Shown here piece by piece: positions 11,096 to 25,169 of a stretch of 64,000 nucleotides of DNA (position 1 is the stretch's first letter; each line of letters opens with the position of its first letter). The notes under the pieces were generated by a model that was given only the letters and a program-made list of their open reading frames with translations, did not search any database and was not told where the DNA came from. The DNA is from Epiperipatus broadwayi. Its lineage: Eukaryota; Onychophora; Udeonychophora; Euonychophora; Peripatidae. The stretch spans positions 5,065,128 to 5,129,127 of the forward strand of contig JAQFVV010006273.1 in assembly GCA_028023455.1 (NCBI GenBank), in the 5' to 3' direction. The translations under genes were made by a program, and so were the position numbers.

Positions 11096-12527
11096 GTTCT
11101 CATTTTAGCTCAATCCTCTTGCAACCAACCATCAGTCCAAAAATCAGACTAACCCCTCTCACTATGGATGCATTTTGAAACATTCACTTCATTTTTTCAA
11201 GTAAACAAGACATACACAGCACATGTTATAATTTCATGTCACACACACCTATTTCAGTTATATTTAAATTTAACTTTATGTATATATTTTTAACTGTTTT
11301 CCAAACGTCTATCCATTCATATTCCTGAAATATATGACCAAAGATATGTGATAAAGATAAACAAGTATTCCCCAAGATGCTCATTTTGTGCTAAATGAAT
11401 ATTTGTCAGTTGGCAATAATCACAATCTCTTATGCACATCTTCATCATTTGTTTAGTATTATATAGATATTAAATTATTATAGTTTAATTATAAATATTA
11501 AACTTTCTACTATCATGACTTTGACACAATCACTTTATGTAAGTATATTAATGATTATTATTAATCAACTGTTAAATACAAGATAATCTTTAGCCTAAAT
11601 GTATACTCTAAATCTCACTTAATGAGTAATATGTTTGTGGTATTATAGAGGTCAGAGTTACCTCAATTACTTTACCCATATAAACAGTTTTGATTGTTTT
11701 CACAGATTAAATGAAGACTGGTTTTTAACACTTGTAATAAAACAATCTTAATTTGCTATCTACATAATATTAAACTAATAATGAAGATATGTTTAAGAGA
11801 TTGTGATTTGAACTAATTGATGAGTACTAATTTAGCATGAAATGTGCATCTTGTGAATTATTTATCTTTTTCACAGATTTTTAGTCAAATGTTTCAGGAA
11901 TATGTGTTGGATTAGAAGTTTTACATAAAGTTAAATTAAGCATTTATTTTATATAGCGTATGTTTACAATTGTATACATTCAAATATCAGCTTTTTAAGC
12001 TAATTGTGCATATTTACGAGTGTTAATAATAAATGAATATTTTCTCACCAATACAAGATATAGCATTTATGCAGGAATAAAAGGAATCCTCTTATTCCTA
12101 TGACTCAAATGCTTATATATGAGCAAATCTGAAGTACTGGCAAGTAAAGTGACGGTTCCATCCTCATGCTTTACTTGCCAATACTTTAGATTTGCTCATA
12201 AATAAGCATTTGAGTTGTAGGAATAAGAGGATTCCTTTTATTCCTGCATAAATACTATATCTTGTATTGGTGAGAAAGTATTAATTTATTATTAACACTC
12301 GCAAAGCGTATGCACAATTAGCTTAAAAGGCTGATATTTGAATGTATAAAGTTAAATGGTAAATTATTAAAAAAAGTGTATATAAACTCTAATTACACCA
12401 TGTGCTACGTATGACTTGTTAGCTTGAAAAAGTGAAGTAGATGGTTCAAAATGCATTTATAATGAGAGGGGTTGATCTGATTTCTGAGCTGATGGATGAT
12501 TGCAATAGGACTGAGCTAAAATGAAAC
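11096..12527. repeat. Nested palindromic repeat, family P3 with P2-like core
   Basis: Outer arms 11096-11286 and about 12346-12527 are inverted copies (AGTTCTCATTTTAGCTCAATCC against its complement near 12510-12527; ATCAGACTAACCCCTCTC against GAGAGGGGTTGATCTGAT). Inside, a second palindrome spans 11973-12348 with arms of about 180 bp (TATACATTCAAATATCAGC at the left end, its complement at the right) around a short spacer at 12150-12167. The segment between outer left arm and core (11287-11970) has relatives at 48.8-50.1 kb. TATTTTATATAGCG at about 11946 is shared with the P2 repeat at 8.2 kb. No coding capacity; a foldback-type element or nested insertions. Confidence 0.75.
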
Positions 12528-12529
12528 TA

Positions 12530-15500
12530 ATAAAACAAAAAGCTTGAACACACACATATACATGCCACACACGTGTGTATATATATATTAAGATAGTTCT
12601 TTCAATTTATATATTAAAAAATATAAAAGTTGGCAAACATGAGTTGGATTTGGTTTTCACCAATTAAATTGATATTTTTCTATCAAATTTAGATTTCTAT
12701 TATAGGCACACACATAATGAAACTAATTTATTTCAAGTAAATATTTTTTTACAAGTTATGTTGTAGAAACAAAGTTTAATTAAATATTGATGAAAAAATG
12801 TTGTTAAAAGTTTTATCTCATCATTAAAGGAAATTCTTTAAAACTGATTTCTTTTATTAAGCTTTGTTTCTTTGCTTGAAAATGTTTTTAAATATCAACT
12901 CAACATATTTTGAGGAATTAATGTAGCTATTTATTGTGCAAGTAAAATGTTTTTATCTAAAAAAATTTGTAAACACGGGTAATTAGATTGGTTAATGGTA
13001 ACAAAAGAATATATATTTTGCAAATGTTAGTAACTGTATAAAAGGACAGTATCAGAAAATTATTTTGTCTTTGGTCCTTGCTGACTAAATGTACTCATAT
13101 TTAACCAGATTCATCTATTGCTGTCATTATGAAGTACAAGAAACCTTTATCAGAAGTTAAACTAATAAGATGTGCTGCTATAAAACCACCAAAGAACTTC
13201 ATTACCTGGGCATAAGCTCACAACCATCGAATGGTGCCAACCAGTTTCACATATATTAAATTGCAATTTAAACAGACCTACTTTTCAACAGTAAAAATGA
13301 ACAAATTTTTAAGACAAATTCTATCTGAAAATGTAAAACTGAATTGTGACTAATATTTGAAACTTAATAGAAAAGATTTTACTAGTGAACCAACAAATAG
13401 CTCTCTTTTCATCATGTCTATAGAAAAACATGTATACATAAATATAATTCTACATTTATAGAGAAACAGTTTATTCTCAACTATATCTTGAACATAAGGT
13501 AGCTAGTTTATTTAGTTTATAAATGATTTAATAAACTTTTAAAATTATAGTTTACCTCAAGACAGTAATATTTAGAAGTCAGTCATTTTATAATGTAATT
13601 TATGTGATTTTATGTACTTATTTTATTTACCTTAAATGTTTAATTAGTTTAATACTTATGTTATAATATAGTATTGGTATATATTGTGGTATGCTTTTCA
13701 ATATTTCTTAAATGTGTAGATGCTACTGAAAATTTACATTATCTTTACCAAAAATGTTTTTACATTTAATTGTGTATAATAGTTTACATCTTTAAATATT
13801 TAAGATAAAAAAAAAAAACAGTTTTCTTTTTAATTTTTTTTTATCCTAAAATAATGAAGATGATTTTGATAAACAAAATTTAGTCAGGTACATCAATTTT
13901 ACTCCTAAAGAAAAAGTTTTAAAAGAATATAAGAAAGATTTGGTCTTTAAATAGTTTAAATTTAATTTAATGAAAGTTATCTTTTTGAAGCTATTTAAAA
14001 AATATTTGAACAGTATTTGTTAAAGTTAAGGAAATTATAGTTATGCTTTTTAATATTGATGTGCATATACATGTATAAAATAGTTTAATAAGTTAATTTT
14101 GTTGTGTAGAACTTATAAGCAGTTTGATATCTTTATTTTATTTATATCACATGCATCTAAAATTCAGAATTAGAATATATGTGTAGGCACATTTTATATA
14201 ACAATTCTGTCAATATTTTATCCACCATTTTTGAATTACATATATGTTTATTTGCCTTCCCATGATATATATAAAATTGCCATGCAGCTTGATTTTGTAT
14301 ATAATAACTTACAGATAATTTGATCTTATTCCAGGTTTAGAGACATTCTTCTCAGCAACTTATTTCTCCTCAATTGAGTTTTGTTTATATGCTATTTACC
14401 TGTTTGATATTTTTAAATTTGTACTCCAGGTTGTAAGAAATGTATTTATTGTATTGTTTTACTTTTAATGTGGTGTAGAGTTGAATACATATTGCATAAA
14501 GATGATTTTGTAATGTCTTCACATTGTGAATATTATTTAAAAAATGTGCACATCTTAACATAGCTAAAACACATTTAGCAGAATTAGATAAACTATAGGA
14601 TTAAAAATAATTTGCAGAGATGATAATAAATTAATAAAAAGTTGTGAATTAATATTCAAAGGCTGCCTGATGTCAAATCAATATATATATGCCAACATAA
14701 AAGTGCAATTTCGATTTATTAATTTAATTATATCAAACGAACCCATTAATAAAGTTGTTTTGTTTGTTATTAAATAAGTTTTGGTCTTTATTTACTGTTG
14801 CCTGTTTTGCTAATTAGTATTTCAAAAGCATCTCTGTTCTCTACAGAGGCAATTTTAATTATCTATTAATAACAGCATTGATTCTTAGGCATTTATAATC
14901 AAGATCTCCAGCAATAAATTTTAAAATAATGCCTCTTGATAAGATATTATAAGCTATAAGTCTAGTGGCAACCTCTGGTATTGGATGATGGATTTCTTAC
15001 ATTATGTGTTGTAACAGTCAAGAAGTAAAGAGAATCATAGGAAAATGGAAAAACATAATTCACAATGATTAAATAAAATATAGAAGGAATAAATATGAAA
15101 GAATAAAATATAAATATTACAGTCATCAATGAGCATTGAATATATGGATAAGCATGAAAATAAGATCAACATTAGAATAACAATATAAGTAATTATAAGT
15201 TAAAACAATTATACTTATAAGCTGCAATAAGTTATAATTAGCTGCATCACCAATATTTATCAAATACATTAAACATCATCCTTTATAACTAAATTTGGAA
15301 AAGATTCAATAGCCAATGCCAAACATAGGGCATAATATGCAACAATAAACTGGTTGCCCATACTTAAATTCTAAAGTATTTATTGTAATAAAAAGTATGC
15401 TGGAATCCTTAAACATGCTAATTACCATTAATACTCTGGCTCTATAATACCACAAAAGTACAAACCAACTGTTAAATGTTCTCTAAAAAATATAAAATGC

Positions 15501-18500
15501 AATGATGTTCTTTATAGGTGATTATTTTGTGCTGTACAAAGAAACCATATCAATGTTCAAACCCAAACATAAATCTTCACACATAAAAAAATAAACTGAT
15601 ATTACTCTAGATCTAGTTACAGATCACAAGAGCTGAGAAATTGTGACTGCAAACAAAAGAAATATGTAAGCTTACTCTACATTTTACTGGGATAATTTAT
15701 AAATTTTTTAAAGTAATGTGCTATAATGAAATCATGCCCACACACTGCCAATTTATAGAGTAAATAGCTGGAGAACTAAAGGTGTTAACACTTATTTTTT
15801 CTCAACAATTATTTAGTGAATTAACTAATAAATTAAGAAAAAATTAAAAAATATGATAATATTTCAATTTCTATTTAAATATATTTTTATCAACACAAAT
15901 TTCAGTTTACAAAGCAAGTAATATTAACTTGATGCTGACTGTTACTAATTCAATTCATTAATCTTAACTTTAAGCAACATTATTACCTCCTTCAATAATT
16001 AAAACTGTAAAACATTCCAAAGATAAAAATAATAAAATTAACAAAATCTTTCTCTTTTCTTATGAAAATAAAAAGGTCATATACAATTACATTTTAGAAA
16101 AAAATAAATAAAAGATATGTTACAATAAAAAAATAATTAATACAATTATCAATTATTACCAATTATTACTTAATTTAAAAATTATCTATAAATGTAGATG
16201 TGTACATTATAATAATACGTTTTTACCATAGATTTTTTTTTCTGTTAGGTTTTCTTTGGTAGTTGTAATTTTTGCTTTTCTTCTGTGTTGGCTTTTTTAT
16301 AAACTTTTTCATCAACACATATTTTCAGGATAATATTAAATTTATCCATTTTTACAATAGCATATTTTCAGATTTTACACAGACTAAATTTATTCGTTTT
16401 TTAATGAACTAATTTCCAGTTGGATTAACATATATAATGAGACAATCATGCTTTTGGGTGGAACAAAGCTGGTTGTAGGTCACTTCAAAGGTCTTCATCT
16501 TTACATTGTTTCTAATGAAAAGGCTGCAGGATGAAGTTTGATGATGCTCAGCTTCTACTAAAACTTAGCATATAGTTTTTTGTCAAATCCATTTAAAAAA
16601 ACCTTTTTTTAAACAAGTAGTGATATGATTCTTACTTAAAATTACAAAACTATTTCTTATTGTTTTTTTTTTCAACTAAACTGCTGCTACTGATTTTTTC
16701 AAATGTTTGATCAAGATTAACTCTTTCTCTAAAGACACTGATGACTACTGTTTTTTCTAGCACCCAATATTATATTTGTAATAATCCTGTATCCATTCAG
16801 TCACATCATATCTCATACATAACCACATTAAACTCTGAACAATTGAGTCAATTTTTACAAAAGGTTTTTTAGTTATTTCTCTCTCTTTTTTAATAATTAA
16901 AAAAAATTTCAGTCATAAAAAATTTCCTTATAGTTTATTTGTTTTCTTATGTAAAAAAATAAGATAATATTTTAATTACCCTTTAATTTGAACATTGTCT
17001 TTTATTCTGAAGAAAGATATTAAAAATACTTTAATTAATTAAAGCAAGAATTATTAACAAAAATGTTAAAACCTTATTTTATTTCCCTTTTCAAAAAAAT
17101 ATAATAAAAATAAAATTTTGCATATTTATCTCTCTTATCACTTTTTAAAAATCAAAATTAAAACTTTTTAATAATTTACTGAAGAGAGAAAAAAAATTCT
17201 ATTAGTATTTTTTTTTAAAATTAAACTATTAAATAACTAAAAAGAGAAAAAAAAAAAATTTTGTTATTACATTTTTTCTATAATATTAATACTTAAAACT
17301 GGGAGACAAAATTTTTGGAAAGAATAAAAAATATTTGTTTTATTATTTTTATATTTTCTCTTCTTTTTACACTACTCTTAGCAAGTTATAAATATTCACA
17401 TTATTATTTTAAAAACAAATCTTCAGAAATATCATATAACTTAAGAAATATAAAGCTTTTATATAAGTTACTTCTTGATATTATAAAAAAAAAACTAAGA
17501 AAGTTAAATCTTATCAGTTCACTCATATTAACTTTAATAGTTTAATTTAAGGAGGTTGTAATAGCTGACTTGGTGAGAGTTAGAATCTGTCTAAAATATT
17601 TCAAAAAATATATAATCAAATAGGAAGTAACTAAAGCTTCCAATGAGTTATATACACAAAAAAACTTCAAAAGACAGATGATTTATATATATATGTAATA
17701 TTTATAAAATAATACTTTAAATATGCACACTTTAAAATTTTTTTCCACATCAGACAATCTGTCTAGAGTAATCAGATGAAAAGTGAATCATCTTCTTTCA
17801 TCTGGTCTTCAAAATTTTATTAAAATCAATGTTTTATTAATATTATTTTGGTAGCAATATAGAGAGAAAATGATAATTTTAAAATAGTATCTTATTTTCA
17901 AAAACATTTGTTTTAGAAACCTGATAAATTATACCATTTTAAAAATAGCACTAATAATATTTAAAACAAAATCCATAAAGAATTTTTACTCTCAAGGAAG
18001 AAGTCTACCATTATTTTTGATTTTGATCAAGATATGATTGAGTTATATAAAAGATTAAATATTTTTCTCAAAAGCAAATTTGTCAAAAAAGAAAGCGATG
18101 TTGACTGCAGCAAATAAGTTTACACTTAGTGAATGAATTCCAGTATAACATTCTAAGAAAAAGAGAAGTGCCAATGTGCTAAATTGACTTGCAATTGGAT
18201 TTATTTTAAATAGAAAAATAAGTTAGTGTCTCATGTTTAAAATAAAATGTTCAAATTAGTTAGTTAAAAGTCTTAATAAAGTAAAAGTAATACAAACAAT
18301 AAAAGCTTGCATTGAAATATGCTGTGAATAAAAAAGTAATCAAAACTTAAAGATATATTTTAAATGAAATATGTTTTAAAAAGTATTTTAGTTTAAATTG
18401 TAGAGTTGTAAAAGTGAAATTGCTTAATAAGGTTCTTAATGTTTCTATCTATTTGTAAAACTTTTAATAACCTGATACGCATTGCTGACTGATAAAGAAA

Positions 18501-19700
18501 AATGTTAAAAACTGTTAGTAGTATTATTGTGAAAAAATAATTATGTAATTTAATGTATAATTGTATTTATGTTTGCGTTATTATAGAAAATAATAATGAA
18601 ATCCTTTGGAAAAAATATTATTATTATTTTTTATTTATACTTTTTGTTGATAAAAAAAGAAGACTGAATACATAAATTTAGTATTAAAATATTTGTGTCA
18701 ATATATGAGATTCTAATAATAACTAAAATGATACTTCTCTGAAGTAATTACTTATATGTGTGTGTGTTTATTATATTGGGAAAGAAATAAAGTATTTTAT
18801 CAGGTTAAGATTATTAATGGCAGTAATTTTGATATTTAAATTTTGAATAATGTTATTTTGTAGACTCCATGATATGAATATTGCAGTTATAGTATTAAAT
18901 TCAGGATTGTATATTATTTATTATTTTGATAATCAATTCAACTAATAGTCCATTAAAAGAATTTGCATTCAAAATAATATATATGACAGGTTTCTATTTT
19001 ATTGTGTTTTAACACCAAATGACTTTCTGAATTTTTTTGGAGCCCTATATTTAAATAGCTTTTAGATTTACGTTAAATTATATCTCTTTCCACGACATTA
19101 GCTGCTATTACTTATTAATTGATTGCATTGATTGCATTAAAGTTAGATTGTTTAGGATCAGTATCACTTTTATAATTTTAATTAGTAGTAGCTGAAAAAT
19201 GTAACAACTATTATTATTTGTGCTGTATAATATTAAATATTTTGCAGGTAAAATTTAATGCCTCCAGACCACTAAGATATATACTTCAATATTTGTACTG
19301 TTAAAAAAATTGGATTCCATTTATTAAGAAAAGGAATGAGTTTATAGTTAAGTATAAATTGTGGAAATATTAAGCTTCATGCAAACAAAATGTGCATTAT
19401 TTGTTTAATCTTTTATCTTTATCTGTTACTAAAAAAAAATTCTATTTTTTTAAAATTATATTTATCACATCAGATGATAGTTTAATTTTCATTCGTTACA
19501 ATTTGGTAGACACTAAGAATTATTTGATTATTTATGTGACTATAAACATAGATAGACTTTAGGGTAAGATTATTTATCTGATATAGATTTTATGAAATAT
19601 TACCTGATCTAGTATTGTTCTGATAGTGTGTTTGTGAATTCTTGTCTGCATAGCTATATAAAATTTCTTTTGATAATAAAAGTAATTATCACCTCATCTA
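12530..19700. other. Long intronic stretch without recognised genes
   Basis: About 7 kb of A/T-rich sequence. I see no exon with clean borders and family similarity, no RNA gene and no transposon ORF. A short frame at 13129 (MKYKKPLSEVKLIRC, 26 codons) and the 76-codon ORF at 17315 have no recognisable similarity and I do not call them. Confidence 0.5.
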
Positions 19701-19722
19701 AGTTTTAAAATAAGTTATATAT

Positions 19723-19776
<54 letters not shown>
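19723..19776. repeat. (TC)n(TA)n compound microsatellite
   Basis: About 23 bases of TC repeat run directly into about 30 bases of TA repeat. A further TA run is at about 19845-19868 and another at 20430-20451. Confidence 0.95.
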
Positions 19777-19778
<2 letters not shown>

Positions 19779-22700
19779 TCATGTGGCAAGTGACATATAT
19801 ATACACCTAATAGAATATAATTTATATAAATTGTACTGTATTTTGATATATATATATATATATATATTGAACCAGATCAGGGAAAAATGTAGCAGCTTAC
19901 TCTTGCTGAGTTTAAATACTTTTTAAACATATAACCTTTTACTACTATGCTGACAGCCTGACAGACTGGCCCTTCAAGCAGAGGGAGAATATCATTGATA
20001 GCATAAACCATCAATGATATCTATGGTTATATCGAGCTATGCAAAGCATAACATGATTACATTTTCTGACCATGCCCACCTCAACTGCTTGATTCAAATC
20101 CCTGCCATCCAAAGCATTTTATTTGCTTTGAGGATCCACTTCAGACATCAGACAATCATAAGTTATATAATCTGCAAGTTTTAAAAGGCATGCACACAAT
20201 TCAGTGTTTGAAATATCTTTTGAATAGCTCACATTCTGTCTCAGGGTCCAGCACATTACATTAACATATAAAATAACTCTACATTAATTTACTTGTGATG
20301 CAGTGTCATGAGAAAGAGAAAAAATAGACAAAATAACAATTAAAACACATTATTTAATTACACACATATATTTAACATAATATAATAATAAATTTTACAC
20401 AAGGAAATTTTAAATGGTTACTTTAGGTTATATATATATATATATATATATGTCCACAGATGGCGTCCTACCAGAGGTTTTATATAAAATTTAGAAAGAT
20501 TTATTGTACTAATTATTTTTTCAATGCTTTCATATCATATTCATGGTTAGTTTATTGAAAACATTAATTTGTTGCTGCTTTAGTATTTTTTACATTAATT
20601 TATAAAATGGCAGAGTATCAACACACACACACATATATATGGAGGGTGTCAAGAATCTGCATTCAGTGCATCAAAATATCTACTATATATATTTGCATGT
20701 AATCATATATAAATATAATAGATACTTTGTGTGCTGAACTAAGGTTTTTAATAAAAGAACTACCAATAAGAAATAAGCAATAAATAATTGGGATTATCAT
20801 CCACTGAAATTTAGCATAAAATGTTAATTTTCCCATTAAATGCTAGTTACCATAAACTTTTAAGTTATTTGAAAAAGCATTAATCTGAGCCTCTTATACC
20901 ATAGTCTTACTTTTGCATTAAATTTTTCAGAATTGAATTATGTTTTTATGCAACCATATCCCATTCTTTGATCAGATTGACAATTCTCTTTTTGAATGAA
21001 AATTTGTTATGAAAATTAATAATGCAGTATACTCAATGCTGAAATAGTAATGGATTATTAAGTCATATTTGTGGAAGTTGTGATTTTAACAAAGACATGA
21101 CAATCAAGAGTGAGTCTATTTTGTATTAGGGTTTGTGTCAAGAGTTCTAACTTAGGAAACAAATGTGGAAAGATCTAAAAAGAATTATCTGATAAAATCT
21201 ATTTATATAACTGTGTCATATTTTAAATGGAAGTAAAAATAGCTGATATATTAATATTAGTTATGGAAATGTAGATGATAACTCTAATTATATAGAAAAT
21301 TTTTGTCAAACATATAAAACTTTTTGAAAAAGTGAATCATTGTAGGAAACAGATTGCATGAGTAAACATTCTGTGAGCTCTAATTTGGTTTTTAGATATA
21401 TATCAATGAAAATTCAATAATTTCAAAAAAAATTTAATGCAATTACATCTGCTTTTATTTTAAACTATGATGTCTGTACTTATTTTGACAATGTTTATAC
21501 TTCAGCAGTATATTAAGCTTAAAGTGTTAAAAAATATCAGTTAGATAGTGTTATTACATCTATACTTAGTTTTTAGGACTGCTACAATTTTTATTCACTC
21601 CCATTGTTCTGCCTTCAACCATAAAAACTATGACTATTGAATTAAGATTCATTGCCAATGTTTAATCATCTTTTACTGAACATTTTATACTATTTAAGAA
21701 CATTGCTCTTATATTACTGTGGGTTGTGCATCAGTTTGCCATATCCATAATTTTATATTTAGTCTTAATGAGTTAATGAACTTTCATATATTTTTTAATA
21801 GACAGATCATATCTCTTTATCCAATAGTGGTCAGTAATTGAGTATTTTGCTATTTTTAACTAGAAGGTAAAAATTAAGATTAATCTATTTTAGTATATGA
21901 AAATTAATGGAAAACTATTAAAATGTATTTGTAATATGATTATTTACTATTCGTAGTACAGACATTAAACATCCATAGGTAATATTTTTACTTTTACCTA
22001 ATATTGAAATAGATGCTATGACTTTCTTAATCACTTTCATTAGCAGGGTATTTTTTAAAAATTATTGGCAATTATATACATTTTATTTTTGCCTTTGCTG
22101 CTGCTTTTTTAAAAACATAATTCAGAAATTTTATATATTACATATATTACAAGTTATTTTGGCTTTTATTAGTGTTTTCTTCATTTTACTTTCTCTATTA
22201 CGTAACATTACAACACATCAGAAAGTTATATCAGGCTCTCACACAGTGCATGAATTAGAAAAAATAATCTTCATTTTTCAGATGAGCTAGAGATATCAAC
22301 ATCCACTCTTATACTGACAATTCAAATTCTACTGGATTTATATTGTAATGGAACCGGAGATGAACCAAGAAAGAGGGAGCACATCTTACTACTGTTAGAC
22401 GCAGGTTCTTCAGGTAGTTAGTATGCTGGTGATAGCATGATGGAATGCTTAGTCCAAGATCACATCTACCTTTACGTGCTAGCTCAATATTCACTGAAGA
22501 AATTTAGATGCAATTTTGACTAGTTTATCTTCATCACAGTCCCTTTCCAGGCCCCATTAGATCCCAGTATTCAAACACAGGAGAATTTGCAGTTAGCTCT
22601 TTTCAGGGATGAACTTACTTAATTTTCAAACTAACGTGCCTATATATAAGCAAAGACCAGTATATTTTTTCTACTACAATGTTATATGCATCTTTTTATA

Positions 22701-22840
22701 TATAAAGAATGGTTTGTGGGTATGAATAATTAATATATGTGTATTTAATATAATTATTTAGTGATATGTGGAGATTATAGATTAAACTATTTATTTAGTA
22801 GTGTAAATGCATAGTATTGATGATCAATTTGCTTATTGGT
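19777..22840. other. Intronic sequence without recognised genes
   Basis: Contains a perfect small hairpin at 19989-20020 (ATATCATTGAT with ATCAATGATAT). Two GC-richer islands, 19950-20270 and 22290-22620, look like old transposon pieces but gave no recognisable frame on either strand. ORF 22018-22290 is Phe/Ile-rich and probably chance. Confidence 0.45.
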
Positions 22841-22842
22841 AT

Positions 22843-22867
22843 TGTAATGGGCACGTACGCCATTACA
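22843..22867. repeat. Inverted repeat TGTAATGG/CCATTACA with CGTACG loop
   Basis: TGTAATGG (22843-22850) and CCATTACA (22860-22867) flank GCACGTACG. The 11-mer GGGCACGTACG also occurs at about 2707-2718, and the stem pair at 1451-1478, suggesting that relics of one repeat family lie in both places. Confidence 0.4.
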
Positions 22868-22992
22868 TTATTTTTTTTATTATTAAACATGAAAAAATAA
22901 AAGTTCAGAAATAAAAACTTCATTTTTTTTTAAGAATTAAAAATTGAAATTAAATATCATCTAAACTCAAATATATATATATATATATAAAA

Positions 22993-24623
22993 TCGCACAG
23001 ATGAAAAAAAATTATTAAAATAAAACTTTATTAAAAATGGAAAAAGTATTTTAAAAGCAAAAAACTTAAAAAGATTTAGAGATAAAAATATATCTTTAAG
23101 TTTGGAAAACACATTAATTAATCATAAAATGGAAATGATTGTTTTAATTAGTTAAATGTAAACTAGCCCTTGGGCATTTAAAATGTATAAGCAACGGTCA
23201 GATAGGAGAAAACAATAGAAACTAATAGCCAATGAAAGAAATCTCTCAAATCGGACCCCAGGGAAAGGACTATCACCATCGTCATGATGTAATGTCCACT
23301 GGATCTGAAAGTCTACGATAAAAAGTGAGTGAAGAAAGAGTTGGAAGGGATGTGACTGTATGTGTTAGTGGGAGTGAAAGGAAAAGGGATTGAAAAGATG
23401 CACTCTTCAATCCCTGTCAGTCTTATTAAAAGGAAAGAGAAATGACATCGTTTTTCCTATATTGAGGACCACAGGACATCGAGGGAATTAACGCTGGCTC
23501 CAAATGGCAACAACTGCAAGAAATTAGAAACTACAGACTTAGTTAAAACCATAAGAACTTTATGAAATCTAATGAACATTAATTAATTTGAAAACACTAA
23601 GAACTCTAAAATATAAACTTTCCTAGTATTTAAACTATTGCAAAGAGTATTGCCTATCTGACCAAACTAAATTATTTAATAATTATTTTTATGGAATGTG
23701 TCATTATTATTATTATTTTTTAAAAATCATTTCCATTTTTTTTTGTTCTTTTAAGTTTTTATTATGATTTTGTTTTTAGTTAAACTAAATTATATAAATG
23801 TTAAATTTAAGTCAGGCATGAATGGCTATATGGATTTGTGAAGTTTTATTAGGGGAGGATAATCTTAGGTTATTCATTTCGTAGTTGAATTAGGTCAATG
23901 GATTGGATAATTGGTGTAATTAGTAGATGTAGTACGAGGTTCGCTATGGGCAGAATTGCTTGTATATGCTGCACACCCCCTTTTGCCTATGGAATGGGAT
24001 CGTAAGGCAGCAAAAAGGACTGCAGTCCCTTTCCTATGGAGTTTTTTTTATTGCTCTTCTCATCAGATAGATGTAGTATTCCTATCTGGATGAGAGTCAA
24101 TTTCTTCTCTTAACCTATATTTGTGCTGTCATATTCATATTACATTGAATACATTGATATATCAGATAGATTGACGTTGGTTTAACTGCCAACTTTTGGT
24201 CTAAGGTTAAATAAGGGATAAAATATTTTCTATTCAAATGCAATCTATATAGTCTATTCATACATGACACTCTAAATGCATTAAATTTAAGTTGGGTATA
24301 GATGCTTGCATGGATTCATTATCGGTTAATTATGTTTTTGGTTTTCATATTTGATCAAAATATATAGACATTCGGTAAATAATGATACCTTACGGTGAGT
24401 ATCTAAAATGTATTTATGCGGATGCTTTTTAAGTTATTGGTGTCAATGTGGCATCTTATGATGAATGCCATTGGGTTTCTTATAAATTTCCTTCTGCAAT
24501 ACCATCAATGACTTTATATTTTGATCGGTCATGTTTATTTTGAAATGTTTTTAACCGTGTAATCTATGTAACCGATCTATACTCAACATTATAAAACAAA
24601 CTTTTATAAATCCATCTGTGCGA
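22993..24623. mobile_element. Candidate element with 11-bp terminal inverted repeats
   Basis: TCGCACAGATG at 22993-23003 and its exact complement CATCTGTGCGA at 24613-24623 bound a 1,631-bp segment. A/T-rich ends enclose a GC-richer middle (about 23180-23520 and 23930-24060). Two related segments, beginning TTAAATTTAAGT at about 23801 and 24284, lie in direct orientation inside. No transposase frame is seen, so if real it is non-autonomous. An 11-bp match in such sequence could also be accidental. Confidence 0.3.
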
Positions 24624-25033
24624 ACTTATAAAATTTAAAATGTAAATAAAAATCTAAAATCAAAGTTAAAAATGTAAATTAAATTTTAAAATGTAAACTG
24701 ATACTAAAATAATTTTAAATCTATATATATGTTTAAATAAATGTTTGTGTGTTATTACTGGTAGTGGCTTATTTTTTTTTTTTTAAATATATTAATATAT
24801 TTTGATAATATATATCATTATTATTTTATCTCTGCATCTTGACTGAGCTAGTGATTTGGGCTAATGGTCGAAATATAAAATAAAGTGGGATCTTAATTTA
24901 TGTATCTGCCTACTATATAAATTTTTCTAGGTTTCAAATGCTTAGATGGTGCCCTTGTAGTGCAGATACGGTAAGATTTGATCTTCACTTTCTTTTGGAC
25001 AGTTATAGTATAAATACATGATAATAATGATGA

Positions 25034-25165
25034 TGATGACCAAGTAGTTTATTAGTGTAAATGCATAATACTGATAATGGCCAAGCAGATTATTAGTGTA
25101 AATGCATAATACTGATGATGGTCAAGCAGATTATTAGTGTAAATGCCTAATACTGATGATGATGA
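25034..25165. repeat. 41-bp tandem repeat, about three units
   Basis: ATTAGTGTAAATGCATAATACTG recurs starting at 25051, 25092 and 25133, a period of 41 bp. A diverged single unit (TTAGTAGTGTAAATGCATAG) occurs at about 22796-22815. Confidence 0.85.
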
Positions 25166-25169
25166 TAGC

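Noticed and set aside
22018-22290. 90-codon membrane-protein-like ORF
   Set aside because: Phe/Ile/Leu composition is what T-rich sequence yields by chance; no splice borders or family similarity.
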